The notes under the pieces: model-generated | Database searches by the model: none | The model's input: only the letters and a program-made list of their open reading frames with translations | Told to the model about the DNA's origin: nothing | In this document: positions 6,486 through 13,779 of the stretch, one piece after another | Layout of the letters: the number at the start of each line of letters is the position of its first letter | Position numbering within the stretch: the stretch's first letter is position 1 | Source: Candidatus Levybacteria bacterium RIFCSPLOWO2_01_FULL_42_15 | Lineage (GTDB): Bacteria > Patescibacteriota > Microgenomatia > Levybacterales > UBA12049 | DNA length: 19,230 nt | Reading direction: 5' to 3' | Assembly: GCA_001784055.1 (NCBI GenBank) | Contig: MFOZ01000027.1 | Coordinates: 703 to 19,932 of the forward strand | Made by a program: the position numbers and the translations under genes

Positions 6486-6859
6486 TGATTCAAACAAGAA
6501 GCATTCTTAGGGTCGCCGATAACTCAGGAGCACACGAACTTATTGTGATTCATGTTTTTGGTGGTTCAAAAAGAAAATATGGGTATGTGGGAGATGTGAT
6601 ACATTGCGTGGTAAAGAAAGCCTCTCCTGTTGGGCAGGTACATGATGGAGAAATGGTAAAGGCGGTTGTCGTGAGAACCAGAAAAGAACATCGCAGGATA
6701 GATGGCTCTTATATTCGTTTTTCTGACAACGCAGCGGTTATTATTGATAATCCAAAAGATAAAAATCCAAAGGGAACACGCATTTTTGGACCCATCGCAC
6801 GAGAGGTAAAAGATAAAGGATTTTCTAAGATTGCCAGCATGGCAATAGAAGTTGTATAG
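6485..6859 (+). CDS. rplN: 50S ribosomal protein L14
   Basis: Forms an intersubunit bridge and is the docking site of RsfS. It has 124 residues (E. coli 123). MIQTRSILRVADNSGA, GDVIHCVVKKASP, GEMVKAVVVRTRKEHRR, IRFSDNAAVIID and GTRIFGPIARE are all present. It has a good SD (AGGAGG) about ten bases before the ATG, in the end of rpsQ, with which it overlaps by one base. Confidence 0.98.
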   Translation: MIQTRSILRVADNSGAHELIVIHVFGGSKRKYGYVGDVIHCVVKKASPVGQVHDGEMVKAVVVRTRKEHRRIDGSYIRFSDNAAVIIDNPKDKNPKGTRIFGPIAREVKDKGFSKIASMAIEVV

Positions 6860-6871
6860 AAAGGATTACCT

Positions 6872-7177
6872 ATGAAGCTACAAAAAGGAGACAGCGTAAA
6901 AATTGTTCGGGGAAAAGACAAAGGAAAGATAGGAAAAATAGAAAAAGTGTTTTCCAAATCAGGCAAGGTGCTTGTTGAGGGTGTCAATCAGTACAAACGG
7001 CACGTGAAAGCGCGTTCGCCCAGACAGCGTTCCGAAATCGTTACTATTGGAAAACCCCTCTCGGTCGCAAATGTAGTATTAGTCTGTCCCAAGTGTAATT
7101 TGCCCGCCCGGATAGGTTATAAGGTGACGCACGACAAAAAATCAAGAATATGTAAAAAGTGCGAACAAGAGATTTAG
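6872..7177 (+). CDS. rplX: 50S ribosomal protein L24, zinc-ribbon form
   Basis: Assembly-initiating 50S protein. It has 101 residues. The N-terminal KOW motif (GDSVKIVRGKDKGKIGKI) is followed by the usual VEGVNQYKRHVK. The C-terminal part carries two CxxC pairs, Cys72/Cys75 and Cys94/Cys97, which would bind zinc as in many non-proteobacterial L24 proteins. AAGGA lies eight bases before the start. Confidence 0.97.
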   Translation: MKLQKGDSVKIVRGKDKGKIGKIEKVFSKSGKVLVEGVNQYKRHVKARSPRQRSEIVTIGKPLSVANVVLVCPKCNLPARIGYKVTHDKKSRICKKCEQEI

Positions 7178-7179
7178 AT

Positions 7180-7719
7180 ATGAACAATCTAAAAAACGAT
7201 TTTTACACAACCATTTTGCCTAAGATACAAAAAGAGCTGGGGATAACAAATCGTATGGCAGTCCCCCGTCTTTCAAAGATCGTTGTAAGCATGGGGCTTT
7301 CAGATGCTCTTTCGGATAAAAAAAATCTGGAAAGAGGGCAGAAAGTGCTGTCTCAAGTTACCGGCCAGAAGCCCAGGATTACAAAGGCAAAAAAAGCGAT
7401 CGCAGCTTTTAAATTAAGAATTGGCGATGAGATCGGAGTTATGGTAACATTGCGAGGCAAGAGAATGTATCATTTTTTTGAAAAACTTGTTGCGATTGTC
7501 CTGCCGCGCGTTAGGGATTTTCATGGAGTTTCTCTTACAAGTTTTGATGGAAAAGGCAATTATTCTCTTGGTTTTGCGGAATCAACAGTATTTCCAGAAA
7601 TTGATCCGGGAAAAGTAGAAAAAGCGCAAGGGGTAGAAATAACGATTGTAACAACAGCAAAAGATAACAAAAACGGCATGGCACTTCTTAAGGCGTTTGG
7701 AATGCCATTTAAAAAGTAG
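7180..7719 (+). CDS. rplE: 50S ribosomal protein L5
   Basis: Binds 5S rRNA and contacts the P-site tRNA and S13. From ATG 7180 it has 179 residues, as in E. coli. A GTG at 7159 in frame would add seven residues inside rplX with no family support. The blocks VPRLSKIVVSMGL, TGQKPRITKAKKAIAAFKLR, IGVMVTLRGKRMYHFFEKL, LPRVRDFHGVS and NYSLGFAESTVFPEID are complete. Confidence 0.97.
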   Translation: MNNLKNDFYTTILPKIQKELGITNRMAVPRLSKIVVSMGLSDALSDKKNLERGQKVLSQVTGQKPRITKAKKAIAAFKLRIGDEIGVMVTLRGKRMYHFFEKLVAIVLPRVRDFHGVSLTSFDGKGNYSLGFAESTVFPEIDPGKVEKAQGVEITIVTTAKDNKNGMALLKAFGMPFKK

Positions 7720-7723
7720 ACAT

Positions 7724-7909
7724 ATGGCAAAAACATCAGACATTGTAAAATTTAAGAGAAAGCAAAAATACGAGGTTCGCAATCGAAACCGTTGCAGCCT
7801 ATGCGGAAGAGCAAGAAGTTATATGAGGCGTTTTGGATTATGCAGAATGTGTTTTAGAGAACTTGCTTCAAAAGGAGAATTGCCTGGTGTAGTAAAGGCA
7901 TCGTGGTAG
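7724..7909 (+). CDS. rpsN: 30S ribosomal protein S14, zinc-binding short form
   Basis: 30S head protein. At 61 residues it is the type Z/C+ form, not the 101-residue form of E. coli. Cys24, Cys27, Cys40 and Cys43 form the zinc site (CSLC...CRMC), followed by FRELASKGELPGVVKASW. ATG 7724 gives the usual MAKTS start; longer in-frame alternatives run into rplE. Confidence 0.98.
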   Translation: MAKTSDIVKFKRKQKYEVRNRNRCSLCGRARSYMRRFGLCRMCFRELASKGELPGVVKASW

Positions 7910-7912
7910 TAT

Positions 7913-8299
7913 ATGCATAGCGTATCTGATTGTATCATTCGAATAAAAAATGCGTGCGCTTCCAGACGGCAAGACGTAGTGCTTCCTGTAACGAGAATGA
8001 ATAAGCAGATTTGTGAGGTTCTTATGAGGCAAGGATTTCTTGTTGGTTATAAAAAAGAGACGGTTTTGGGAAAAAAGGTGTTTCAAGCAGAAATAAAAAG
8101 GGTGCGGCGAGTGGCAGCATTTACGGATGTGGTGCTTTATTCAAAACCTTCTCTCAGAATATATGTGGGACTTAATGATTTTAAAAAAGTCTTAAGAGGA
8201 AAGGGATCAGCGATTATTTCTACCAGTAAAGGAGTTATGACAGTAGAAGAAGCTAAGAAGAAAGGAGTCGGAGGAGAACTTCTCTTCAAGGTTTGGTAA
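7913..8299 (+). CDS. rpsH: 30S ribosomal protein S8
   Basis: Primary 16S-binding protein of the platform and, in E. coli, the repressor of the spc operon. It has 128 residues (E. coli 130). It begins MHSVSDCIIRIKNAC, carries the mid-protein KPSLRIYVGLNDFKKVLRGKGSAIISTSKGVMT and ends in GGELLFKVW. The usual TSxG..T signature reads as STSKGVMT. It lies three bases after rpsN. Confidence 0.96.
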   Translation: MHSVSDCIIRIKNACASRRQDVVLPVTRMNKQICEVLMRQGFLVGYKKETVLGKKVFQAEIKRVRRVAAFTDVVLYSKPSLRIYVGLNDFKKVLRGKGSAIISTSKGVMTVEEAKKKGVGGELLFKVW

Positions 8300-8300
8300 T

Positions 8301-8855
8301 ATGTCTAGAATTGGGAGGATTCCGATTCAGATTACCCAAGGAGTTAGCGTATCGCTTGAGGGATCAAGTAGCGTGAAGGTGGTTGGTCCCAAAGGAGAGT
8401 TGTCATTTGTGCTTTCGGGCGTTGTGCAGGTGCAGATTAAAGACACAAAGGTAGAAGTTTCTCCCGCGGGGGAGTTCAAAGAAGCGGATAAGCCTATGTA
8501 TGGACTTACGCGGGCAATCATTGCAAATATGATTGAAGGAGTTAGCAAAGGATTTGAGAAAAAGCTTGAGCTATCGGGAGTTGGATATAGAGCACAGGTG
8601 TCAGGAAATGATCTTATTCTTTCGGTTGGATTTTCTCACCCGGTAACAATACCGGCTCCGCAAGGAATTCAGTTTGCTGTTTCCGAAAACGTGATAACAG
8701 TTTCAGGAGTGAATAAGGTGCTCGTGGGAGATATTGCTTCAAAAATCCGCTCGGTTCGTCCACCGGAGCCGTATAAGGGAAAAGGAATTAAGTACGTAGG
8801 TGAATACATAAGAAGAAAAGCAGGAAAAGTGGCAAAAGCAGTGGGAACAAAATAA
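8301..8855 (+). CDS. rplF: 50S ribosomal protein L6
   Basis: Two-domain protein near the sarcin-ricin loop. It has 184 residues (E. coli 177). MSRIGRIPI, VVGPKGELSF, LTRAIIANMIEGVSKGFEKKLELSGVGYRAQV and the closing PPEPYKGKGIKYVGEYIRRKAGK are the standard L6 landmarks. The ATG directly follows the rpsH stop by one base. Confidence 0.98.
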   Translation: MSRIGRIPIQITQGVSVSLEGSSSVKVVGPKGELSFVLSGVVQVQIKDTKVEVSPAGEFKEADKPMYGLTRAIIANMIEGVSKGFEKKLELSGVGYRAQVSGNDLILSVGFSHPVTIPAPQGIQFAVSENVITVSGVNKVLVGDIASKIRSVRPPEPYKGKGIKYVGEYIRRKAGKVAKAVGTK

Positions 8856-8861
8856 ACAAGC

Positions 8862-9215
8862 ATGAATATACTCATCGCACAAAGACAAAGGAGAAAAAAA
8901 CGAGTTCGCTCAAAAGCGTTTGGTACGAGAGAGCGCCCTCGGTTCTCTGTGTTTAGATCAAATCGGTATGTGTACGCGCAGCTTATTGATGATGTAAAAG
9001 GTCAGGTATTAGTAAGTGCCTCAGAAAAGCAGCTTGAGAAAAAGAGCTCTCCTTTAAATAAATCCCAAAAGGCAACAATGGTGGGAATGCTTCTTTCTAA
9101 AAGCGCGAAAAGCAAACGCATAACAAGCGTTGTTTTTGATAAAGGAAGATACGCATTTGCGGGAAGAATAAAAGCATTAGCAGATGGGGCGAAAGAAGGA
9201 GGGCTTGTATTTTAA
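8862..9215 (+). CDS. rplR: 50S ribosomal protein L18
   Basis: 5S rRNA-binding protein. It has 117 residues, the same as E. coli. QRRKKRVRSKAFGTRERPRFSVFRSNRYVYAQLIDD is the typical basic N-terminus and first strand. VVFDKGRYAFAGRIKALADGAKEGGLVF is the conserved end (FDR.GY.YHGRV.ALA..AREAGL.F). The preceding base is C, an exception to the T seen before most starts here. The stop overlaps rpsE by one base. Confidence 0.96.
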   Translation: MNILIAQRQRRKKRVRSKAFGTRERPRFSVFRSNRYVYAQLIDDVKGQVLVSASEKQLEKKSSPLNKSQKATMVGMLLSKSAKSKRITSVVFDKGRYAFAGRIKALADGAKEGGLVF

Positions 9216-9703
9216 TGAATCCTACCGGTCAAGAATTAAGACACGCACCACAGGACCAATTTGAAGAAAAAGTAGTAAAGATCAATAGAACTTCAAAGAA
9301 AACAAAAGGAGGAAATAAGATTGGATTCTCTGCTCTTGTGGTTGTGGGAGACAGAAAGAGAAGAGTTGGCGTAGGTCTGGGGAAAGCACCAGACGTCTCA
9401 TCCGCCATTAAGAAAAGCATAGCAATAGCTAAGAAACACTTAATAGAAGTTCCTATGGTAAACGATACGATTCCTTTTGAAGTAGTTGTTAAATTGGGAG
9501 CAGCGAAGATTATGCTTAAACCCGCGCCGTCTGGAAGTGGAGTCATCGCAGGAGGAGCGGTACGAAGCGTAGTATCCCTTGCCGGAATTCGGAACATCTC
9601 CTCAAAGGTATTAGGAACCAGAAATCAAGCAAGCAATGTATACGCAACGCTTGAGGCATTGCGCACAATCTCGCGCATTTATAAAAAGAAGGTTGCAGAA
9701 TGA
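9215..9703 (+). CDS. rpsE: 30S ribosomal protein S5
   Basis: 30S protein at the mRNA entry site, linked to decoding fidelity. It has 162 residues (E. coli 167). It reads FEEKVVKINRTSKKTKGGNKIGFSALVVVGD, with the spectinomycin-contact loop, then GVGLGKAPDVSSAIKKSI, LKPAPSGSGVIAGGAVRSVVSLAGI and the ending with NQASNVYATLEAL. Its end overlaps rplO directly by ATGA, so rpmD, normally found between them, is absent. Confidence 0.97.
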   Translation: MNPTGQELRHAPQDQFEEKVVKINRTSKKTKGGNKIGFSALVVVGDRKRRVGVGLGKAPDVSSAIKKSIAIAKKHLIEVPMVNDTIPFEVVVKLGAAKIMLKPAPSGSGVIAGGAVRSVVSLAGIRNISSKVLGTRNQASNVYATLEALRTISRIYKKKVAE

Positions 9704-10161
9704 AATTAAACACGCTGAGCAAAATCTCCGATAAGAAAAAACGCCGTATTGGAATGGGACATGGTTCAGGTCGTGGTAAAACAGCGGGAAGAGGGACAAA
9801 AGGGCAAAATGCCCGAGGTAAGGTGCCGTTGTATTTTGAAGGAGGAGCGGTTCCTCTTATCAAAAGGCTCCCTTTTAGGAGAGGAAAAGGAAGAAATAAA
9901 GTCTTTAAGAAGAAGCCAATCGGCATTAATGTTAAAGCTCTTAATCTGTTTCCCAAAAACAGCACGGTAGACGTTGCATCTCTTATTAAAAGAGGCATTG
10001 TTTACAAAGAAGATGCTCTTTTGTACGGAGTGAAGATTTTAGGAGACGGAGAGCTTTCTGTTGCTTTAAAAGTTGCTCTGCCGTGTTCAAAAGGGGCTCA
10101 AAAGAAAATCGAGAAGGCTCATGGAGAATGCGTTAATGATCCGTCCAATACGAAGACATGA
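9700..10161 (+). CDS. rplO: 50S ribosomal protein L15
   Basis: Late-assembly 50S protein. It has 153 residues (E. coli 144). MKLNTLS, GMGHGSGRGKTAGRGTKGQNAR, FEGGAVPLIKRLPFRRG and the C-terminal VALPCSKGAQKKIEKAHG fold block are conserved. It overlaps rpsE in front and secY behind, each by four bases (ATGA). Confidence 0.97.
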   Translation: MKLNTLSKISDKKKRRIGMGHGSGRGKTAGRGTKGQNARGKVPLYFEGGAVPLIKRLPFRRGKGRNKVFKKKPIGINVKALNLFPKNSTVDVASLIKRGIVYKEDALLYGVKILGDGELSVALKVALPCSKGAQKKIEKAHGECVNDPSNTKT

Positions 10162-11450
10162 ATCATGCCCTGACAATTCTTGTACGTAGTATAAAGACAG
10201 AAGAAGTACGAAAGAAGATATTATTCACCGCCTTTATCTTTTTGGTATTCCGCATCTTTGCTCATATTCCCGTTTCTGGTGTTAACGTCGCAAGCCTCAA
10301 AGTCCTTTTTAACCAAAATCAATTCTTAGGTCTTTTGGATATTTTTTCCGGAGGAACGCTTGCCAACTTTTCGGTGATGGCATTAGGGCTTAACCCTTAT
10401 ATTAACGCCTCTATTATTTTGCAGCTCTTGACGCTTTTGTTTCCTAAGCTAGAAGAGCTTTCTAAAGAAGGAGAGCAAGGAAGGCAGAGGATTAATCAAT
10501 ACACAAGGATGCTTACTGTTCCTCTTGCGGTTTTTCAGGGGATAGGCATGTACGCTCTTCTTAAAAGTCAAGGAATTATTGGGGTGCTTCTTCCTATTCA
10601 TTTGATCTCGTTTGTTGTAACCATGACCGCAGGGACTATGCTTTTAGTTTGGCTTGGAGAGTTAATATCGGAGAAAGGAGTTGGAAACGGCATATCTCTC
10701 CTTATTTTTGGAGGTATTGTGGGGCGAATACCTGTTATGTTTGGACAAACAACGTCTGTTATATCGAGAGAAAACGTGTTTAATCTTCTCATGTTTTTGG
10801 CGATAGGGCTCATTCTTATTGCCGGAATTATTCTTATTAACGAAGCAACCCGGCAAATAACCGTGTATTACGCAAAGAGAGTTCGCGGGAATAAAACGTA
10901 TGGCGGGCAATCAACGCACCTTCCTCTTAGGCTTAATCAAGCGGGGGTAATTCCTATTATCTTTGCGGTTTCGCTCGTGCTTCTTCCTTCCCTTTTGGCA
11001 AATTACGCAGCCGCTTCTTCTTACAAAACCCTTCAGGATATTGGTATCGCAATCTCTCAATGGTTTAATCCCAACGGGGCTTTATATAACAGCGTTTATT
11101 TTCTTCTTGTTGTTGGTTTTACGTACTTTTACACCGCTGTTGTGTTTAATCCAAAAAAAATTGCCGAAGAAATCCAGAAATATGGGGGGTTTATTCCGGG
11201 GATTCGTCCCGGGACTCCAACAGCGAAATATCTTACCTATATTTTGACCCGTATAACCCTTGCGGGGGCGGTCTTTTTGGGAACAATTGCGATATTTCCA
11301 ACAATTGCCAGATCTTTTACGGGTATGGAAACGCTCCTGTTAGGAGGTACGGGAATACTCATTGTGGTATCGGTAGTTCTTGAAACAGTTAAAACTATTG
11401 AAGCACAGCTTGTCATGAGAAGTTATGATCGATTTGTAAAACCAGTATGA
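10158..11450 (+). CDS. secY: Preprotein translocase subunit SecY
   Basis: Central channel of the Sec translocon in the inner membrane. It has 430 residues (E. coli 443), with about ten hydrophobic segments. Family motifs in order are FRIFAHIPVSGVN in TM1, ALGLNPYINASIILQLL in TM2, EKGVGNGISLLIF in TM4, YAKRVRGNKTYGGQSTHLPLRLNQAGVIP in the large cytoplasmic loop, and RPGTPTAKYL before TM9. No plug or loop is missing. The start overlaps the rplO stop (ATGA) and the end overlaps adk the same way. Confidence 0.98.
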   Translation: MNHALTILVRSIKTEEVRKKILFTAFIFLVFRIFAHIPVSGVNVASLKVLFNQNQFLGLLDIFSGGTLANFSVMALGLNPYINASIILQLLTLLFPKLEELSKEGEQGRQRINQYTRMLTVPLAVFQGIGMYALLKSQGIIGVLLPIHLISFVVTMTAGTMLLVWLGELISEKGVGNGISLLIFGGIVGRIPVMFGQTTSVISRENVFNLLMFLAIGLILIAGIILINEATRQITVYYAKRVRGNKTYGGQSTHLPLRLNQAGVIPIIFAVSLVLLPSLLANYAAASSYKTLQDIGIAISQWFNPNGALYNSVYFLLVVGFTYFYTAVVFNPKKIAEEIQKYGGFIPGIRPGTPTAKYLTYILTRITLAGAVFLGTIAIFPTIARSFTGMETLLLGGTGILIVVSVVLETVKTIEAQLVMRSYDRFVKPV

Positions 11451-11986
11451 AAATTATTTTAATCGGCATTCAGGGATCAGGAAAATCAACACAGGGAAAT
11501 CTTCTCTCAGAAAAACTGCACGTTTCCTATTTGTCAACCGGGCATATTTTTCGTCTGCTTGCCAAGGAGAAGTCAACGCATGGTCGTTACATTAAAGAAG
11601 TTATGAATGCAGGGTATTTGATCCCTGATAACAAAACGCTTGCAATCGTTGAGGAGTACTTGGGTCGCTTGGAGTATAAAGAGGGATATATTCTTGATGG
11701 ATTTCCCCGGACGCTCACACAGGCAAAAGCGTTTAAAAATGGTATTGATGCGGTAATTTATTTGAAGGTTTCCGATGAAGAAGCGCTCAAGAGGCTTTCT
11801 TATCGCAATGGAGAAAATCGAGAAGACGAGACTCCCTCCGCCATTCATAAGCGCATTGGTCTTTTCCATAAGCTCACCAAACCCGTTCTTGATTTCTATC
11901 GCGCAAAAGGTATCTTGGCTGAAATAGACGGAGAAAAGTCGATTCAAGAGATTCATAAGGAAATTATAAAGAGGATTAACTTGTGA
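11447..11986 (+). CDS. adk: Adenylate kinase, short-LID form
   Basis: Interconverts 2 ADP with ATP and AMP in the cytoplasm. It has 179 residues against 214 in E. coli. The P-loop is GIQGSGKST (7-15), with STG and R36 in the NMP site (30-36), DGFPRTLTQA at 84-93, and the arginine-bearing NREDETPSAIHKRI at 124-137. The LID between about 116 and 130 is only a short loop, without the roughly 27-residue insertion or a zinc site, as in short-type adenylate kinases. The P-loop has I-Q and S in place of the usual PPGAGKGT, so another nucleoside monophosphate kinase specificity cannot be excluded. Position after secY is the standard place for adk. Confidence 0.88.
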   Translation: MKIILIGIQGSGKSTQGNLLSEKLHVSYLSTGHIFRLLAKEKSTHGRYIKEVMNAGYLIPDNKTLAIVEEYLGRLEYKEGYILDGFPRTLTQAKAFKNGIDAVIYLKVSDEEALKRLSYRNGENREDETPSAIHKRIGLFHKLTKPVLDFYRAKGILAEIDGEKSIQEIHKEIIKRINL

Positions 11987-12570
11987 ATGATCTGCGTCCC
12001 ATCAAAAAACCGATTATTTTAGCCTTTGTCGGAATGCCCGGAGGTGGAAAAACAGAAGCCGTAGCTTACCTTGAAAAAAAAGGGATTCCTTTTGTTAGAT
12101 TTGGGCAGATAACAGATGAAGAAGTCAAAAGATTGGGGTTGCCTTTAACACCGGCAAACGAACGCATGGTAAGAGAGAGAATAAGAAAAGAAGAAGGAAT
12201 GGGAGCATATGCATTGAGAGCGGAACCCAACATAAGCTCTTTGGTTTCAACGCACAATGTCGTAGCTATTGACGGACTATACTCATGGGAAGAATACCGG
12301 TTTTTAAAAGAGAGATTTCCCGGACTTGTTTTAATTCATATTTTTGCCGAACCAAAAATAAGATATGAAAGATTATCAAAGAGGACTATTCGATCCTTAA
12401 CTCTTGAAGAATCTCTCATGCGAGATCTAATGGAGTTAGAGAAACTGAACAAAGGGGGTCCGATAGCAATCGCAGATTATCTTATAGAAAACAATGGTGA
12501 TAGCATTGAAGATTTATACCTCAAGATCGACAATCTGTTGCTTCGATTAAGCGTGGGAAGCTCTTCATGA
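11983..12570 (+). CDS. P-loop nucleotide kinase-like protein of UPF0200 / dephospho-CoA-kinase type
   Basis: Predicted 195-residue P-loop kinase of unknown substrate. The Walker A motif is VGMPGGGKTE (16-25). A NNVVAIDGLYSWEEYRFLK-type segment at 92-109 (here HNVVAIDGLYSWEEYRFLK) and IAIADYLIENNG at 161-172 match my recollection of archaeal UPF0200 proteins (GLTGMPGAGK, VVVDGIRSLEE, ALADYVIVNEGS) more closely than adk or coaE. It starts with GTG 11983 overlapping the adk stop (GTGA) and ends overlapping the map ATG (ATGA), so it is translated as part of the operon. No other in-frame start fits. It lies between adk and map, which are usually adjacent, so it looks like an insertion into a conserved pair. 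Its role may be nucleotide or cofactor phosphorylation, but this is inference. Confidence 0.7.
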   Translation: MNDLRPIKKPIILAFVGMPGGGKTEAVAYLEKKGIPFVRFGQITDEEVKRLGLPLTPANERMVRERIRKEEGMGAYALRAEPNISSLVSTHNVVAIDGLYSWEEYRFLKERFPGLVLIHIFAEPKIRYERLSKRTIRSLTLEESLMRDLMELEKLNKGGPIAIADYLIENNGDSIEDLYLKIDNLLLRLSVGSSS

Positions 12571-13340
12571 TTGACATTAAGACACAAGAAGAGATTGAGG
12601 TAATGGCAAAGGGCGGGAAGATCTTATCAGATGTTCTTCGGGAAGTTTTAAAACACGTAAAGCCGGGAGTTTCGGGATTAAAGCTTGACCTTCTTGCAGA
12701 AAAACTGATTGTTCAAAAAGGGGGAGAGCCGGGATTTAAAAAAGTTAAAAATTATAAACATGCTCTTTGTGTTTGCGTCAACGATGTGGTGGTTCATGGA
12801 ATTCCAACAGACTATAAATTCAAAGAAGGAGATTTGGTTACGATTGACTGCGGAGTTTATTACAAAGGGTTTCATACCGATAGCGCACATACGGTGCGAG
12901 TTCAAAGAAGCGGGGCGGGCAAAGTTCAAAATTCAGACGAAGTAGATAGGTTTTTGGAAACGGGGAAGAAAGCATTAGAAAAGGCGATAAAAGTTGCGAG
13001 GGTTGGGAATAGAATCGGACATATTTCAAAAACGATTCAGGATGTTGTTGAGGGGGCGGGGTATTCGGTAGTAAGAAGTCTTATTGGGCATGGAGTTGGT
13101 AGGAACCTTCACGAAGAGCCCGAAATTCCGGGATTTCTAGAAGGCCCCATTGAAGAAACGCCGCTCTTAAAAGAAGGAATGACGATTGCCATTGAGGTGA
13201 TTTACAATAGGGGAAAACCGGACGTTGTGTACGCAAATAGTGACGGATGGACGATTAAGACAAAAGACGGAAGTCTTTCGGGAGTATTCGAACGGACGGT
13301 GGCAATCACAGAAAAAGGATCAGTCGTTTTAACAAAATAA
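12567..13340 (+). CDS. map: Type I methionine aminopeptidase
   Basis: Removes the N-terminal Met from nascent proteins. It has 257 residues (E. coli 264). All five metal ligands are seen: D94 in TIDCGVYY, D105 in HTDSAHTV, H175 in IGHGVGRNLHEEP, E210 in IAIEVIYN and E242 in FERT. His77 in VVVHGIP is the conserved substrate residue. FERT replaces the usual FEHT, with Arg at 243, next to ligand E242. There is no N-terminal zinc-finger extension, so it is the plain bacterial type Ia. It overlaps the upstream kinase by ATGA and is the last gene before the infA leader. Confidence 0.97.
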   Translation: MIDIKTQEEIEVMAKGGKILSDVLREVLKHVKPGVSGLKLDLLAEKLIVQKGGEPGFKKVKNYKHALCVCVNDVVVHGIPTDYKFKEGDLVTIDCGVYYKGFHTDSAHTVRVQRSGAGKVQNSDEVDRFLETGKKALEKAIKVARVGNRIGHISKTIQDVVEGAGYSVVRSLIGHGVGRNLHEEPEIPGFLEGPIEETPLLKEGMTIAIEVIYNRGKPDVVYANSDGWTIKTKDGSLSGVFERTVAITEKGSVVLTK

Positions 13341-13341
13341 G

Positions 13342-13370
13342 TTGCTCTTTATAGGACAATTTGGTATAAT
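13342..13370 (+). promoter_or_regulatory. Extended -10 promoter for infA operon
   Basis: TATAAT (13365-13370) is preceded by TGG, an extended -10. A weak -35, TTGCTC (13342-13347), lies exactly 17 bases upstream. Transcription would start near 13377, leaving a leader of about 167 bases. It begins directly after the map stop. Confidence 0.7.
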
Positions 13371-13392
13371 TACTTAGAATTTGCTTAAGGTC

Positions 13393-13508
13393 GCTACGAA
13401 AATTTTCTGGTCGCAAAGCTAGATTTTTGTTTATGTCTTATTACCACGTATTTGATGTAAGACGTTAACAGTAGAATCACTATTCGCGCCTTGCGAAAAT
13501 TTTGTAGT
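13393..13508 (+). ncRNA. Structured infA leader RNA, multibranch fold
   Basis: The 5' leader of the infA-rpsI genes folds into a closed structure. CTAC-AAAATTTTC (13394-13407, one bulged G) pairs with GAAAATTTTGTAG (13495-13507), 13 bp. A second helix, GG-CGC (13409-13414), pairs with GCGCC (13486-13490). Inside lie a hairpin with ATGTCTTA (13433-13440) and TAAGACGT (13458-13465), and a small one, AGTAG/CTATT (13470-13484). This is an open multibranch fold without a T-run, so it does not look like a terminator. In E. coli, S4 binds a pseudoknot in the leader of the alpha operon, and rpsD is in this operon. A role as the S4 (or another protein) binding site is inference. I recognise no known RNA family. 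Confidence 0.5.
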
Positions 13509-13543
13509 TCCCCGCAAATTGGGTTATTGGTAGTATTAATTCT

Positions 13544-13774
13544 ATGGCTCATCAAGGATCGTTTGAAGTAGACGGAATCGTAAAAGAATCTCTTCCAAAT
13601 ACCCTATTTAGGGTAGAACTTATTGATCCTTCCGGTGACAGCGGACCGGTAATCTTATGTCATTTGTCCGGTAAGATGAGGATTCACTTTATTAAAATTC
13701 TGCCGGGAGATAAAGTGAAGATAGAAATGACGCCATACGACACAGCAAAAGGAAGAATTATTTATAGGCATTAA
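13544..13774 (+). CDS. infA: Translation initiation factor IF-1
   Basis: OB-fold factor that occupies the A site during initiation. It has 76 residues (E. coli 72). LPNTLFRVEL, HLSGKMR, IKILPGDKVKIEMTPYD and KGRIIYR are the family blocks. Between FRVEL and HLSGK the loop reads IDPSGDSGPVILC, about five residues longer than in E. coli. There is no SD; the start is CT-ATG. It is first gene of a new unit that begins with a promoter and structured leader. Confidence 0.96.
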   Translation: MAHQGSFEVDGIVKESLPNTLFRVELIDPSGDSGPVILCHLSGKMRIHFIKILPGDKVKIEMTPYDTAKGRIIYRH

Positions 13775-13779
13775 TTGAT

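Noticed and set aside
7159..7179. GTG upstream start for rplE
   Set aside because: It lies inside rplX and adds residues not found in L5.
9543..9998. 151-residue minus-strand open frame opposite rpsE and rplO
   Set aside because: Shadow of Lys/Arg-rich coding sequence; no start signal or family resemblance.
13434..13469. Eleven-residue mini-ORF (MSYYHVFDVRR) in the infA leader
   Set aside because: No SD, and its bases form the internal hairpin of the leader; no evidence of translation.
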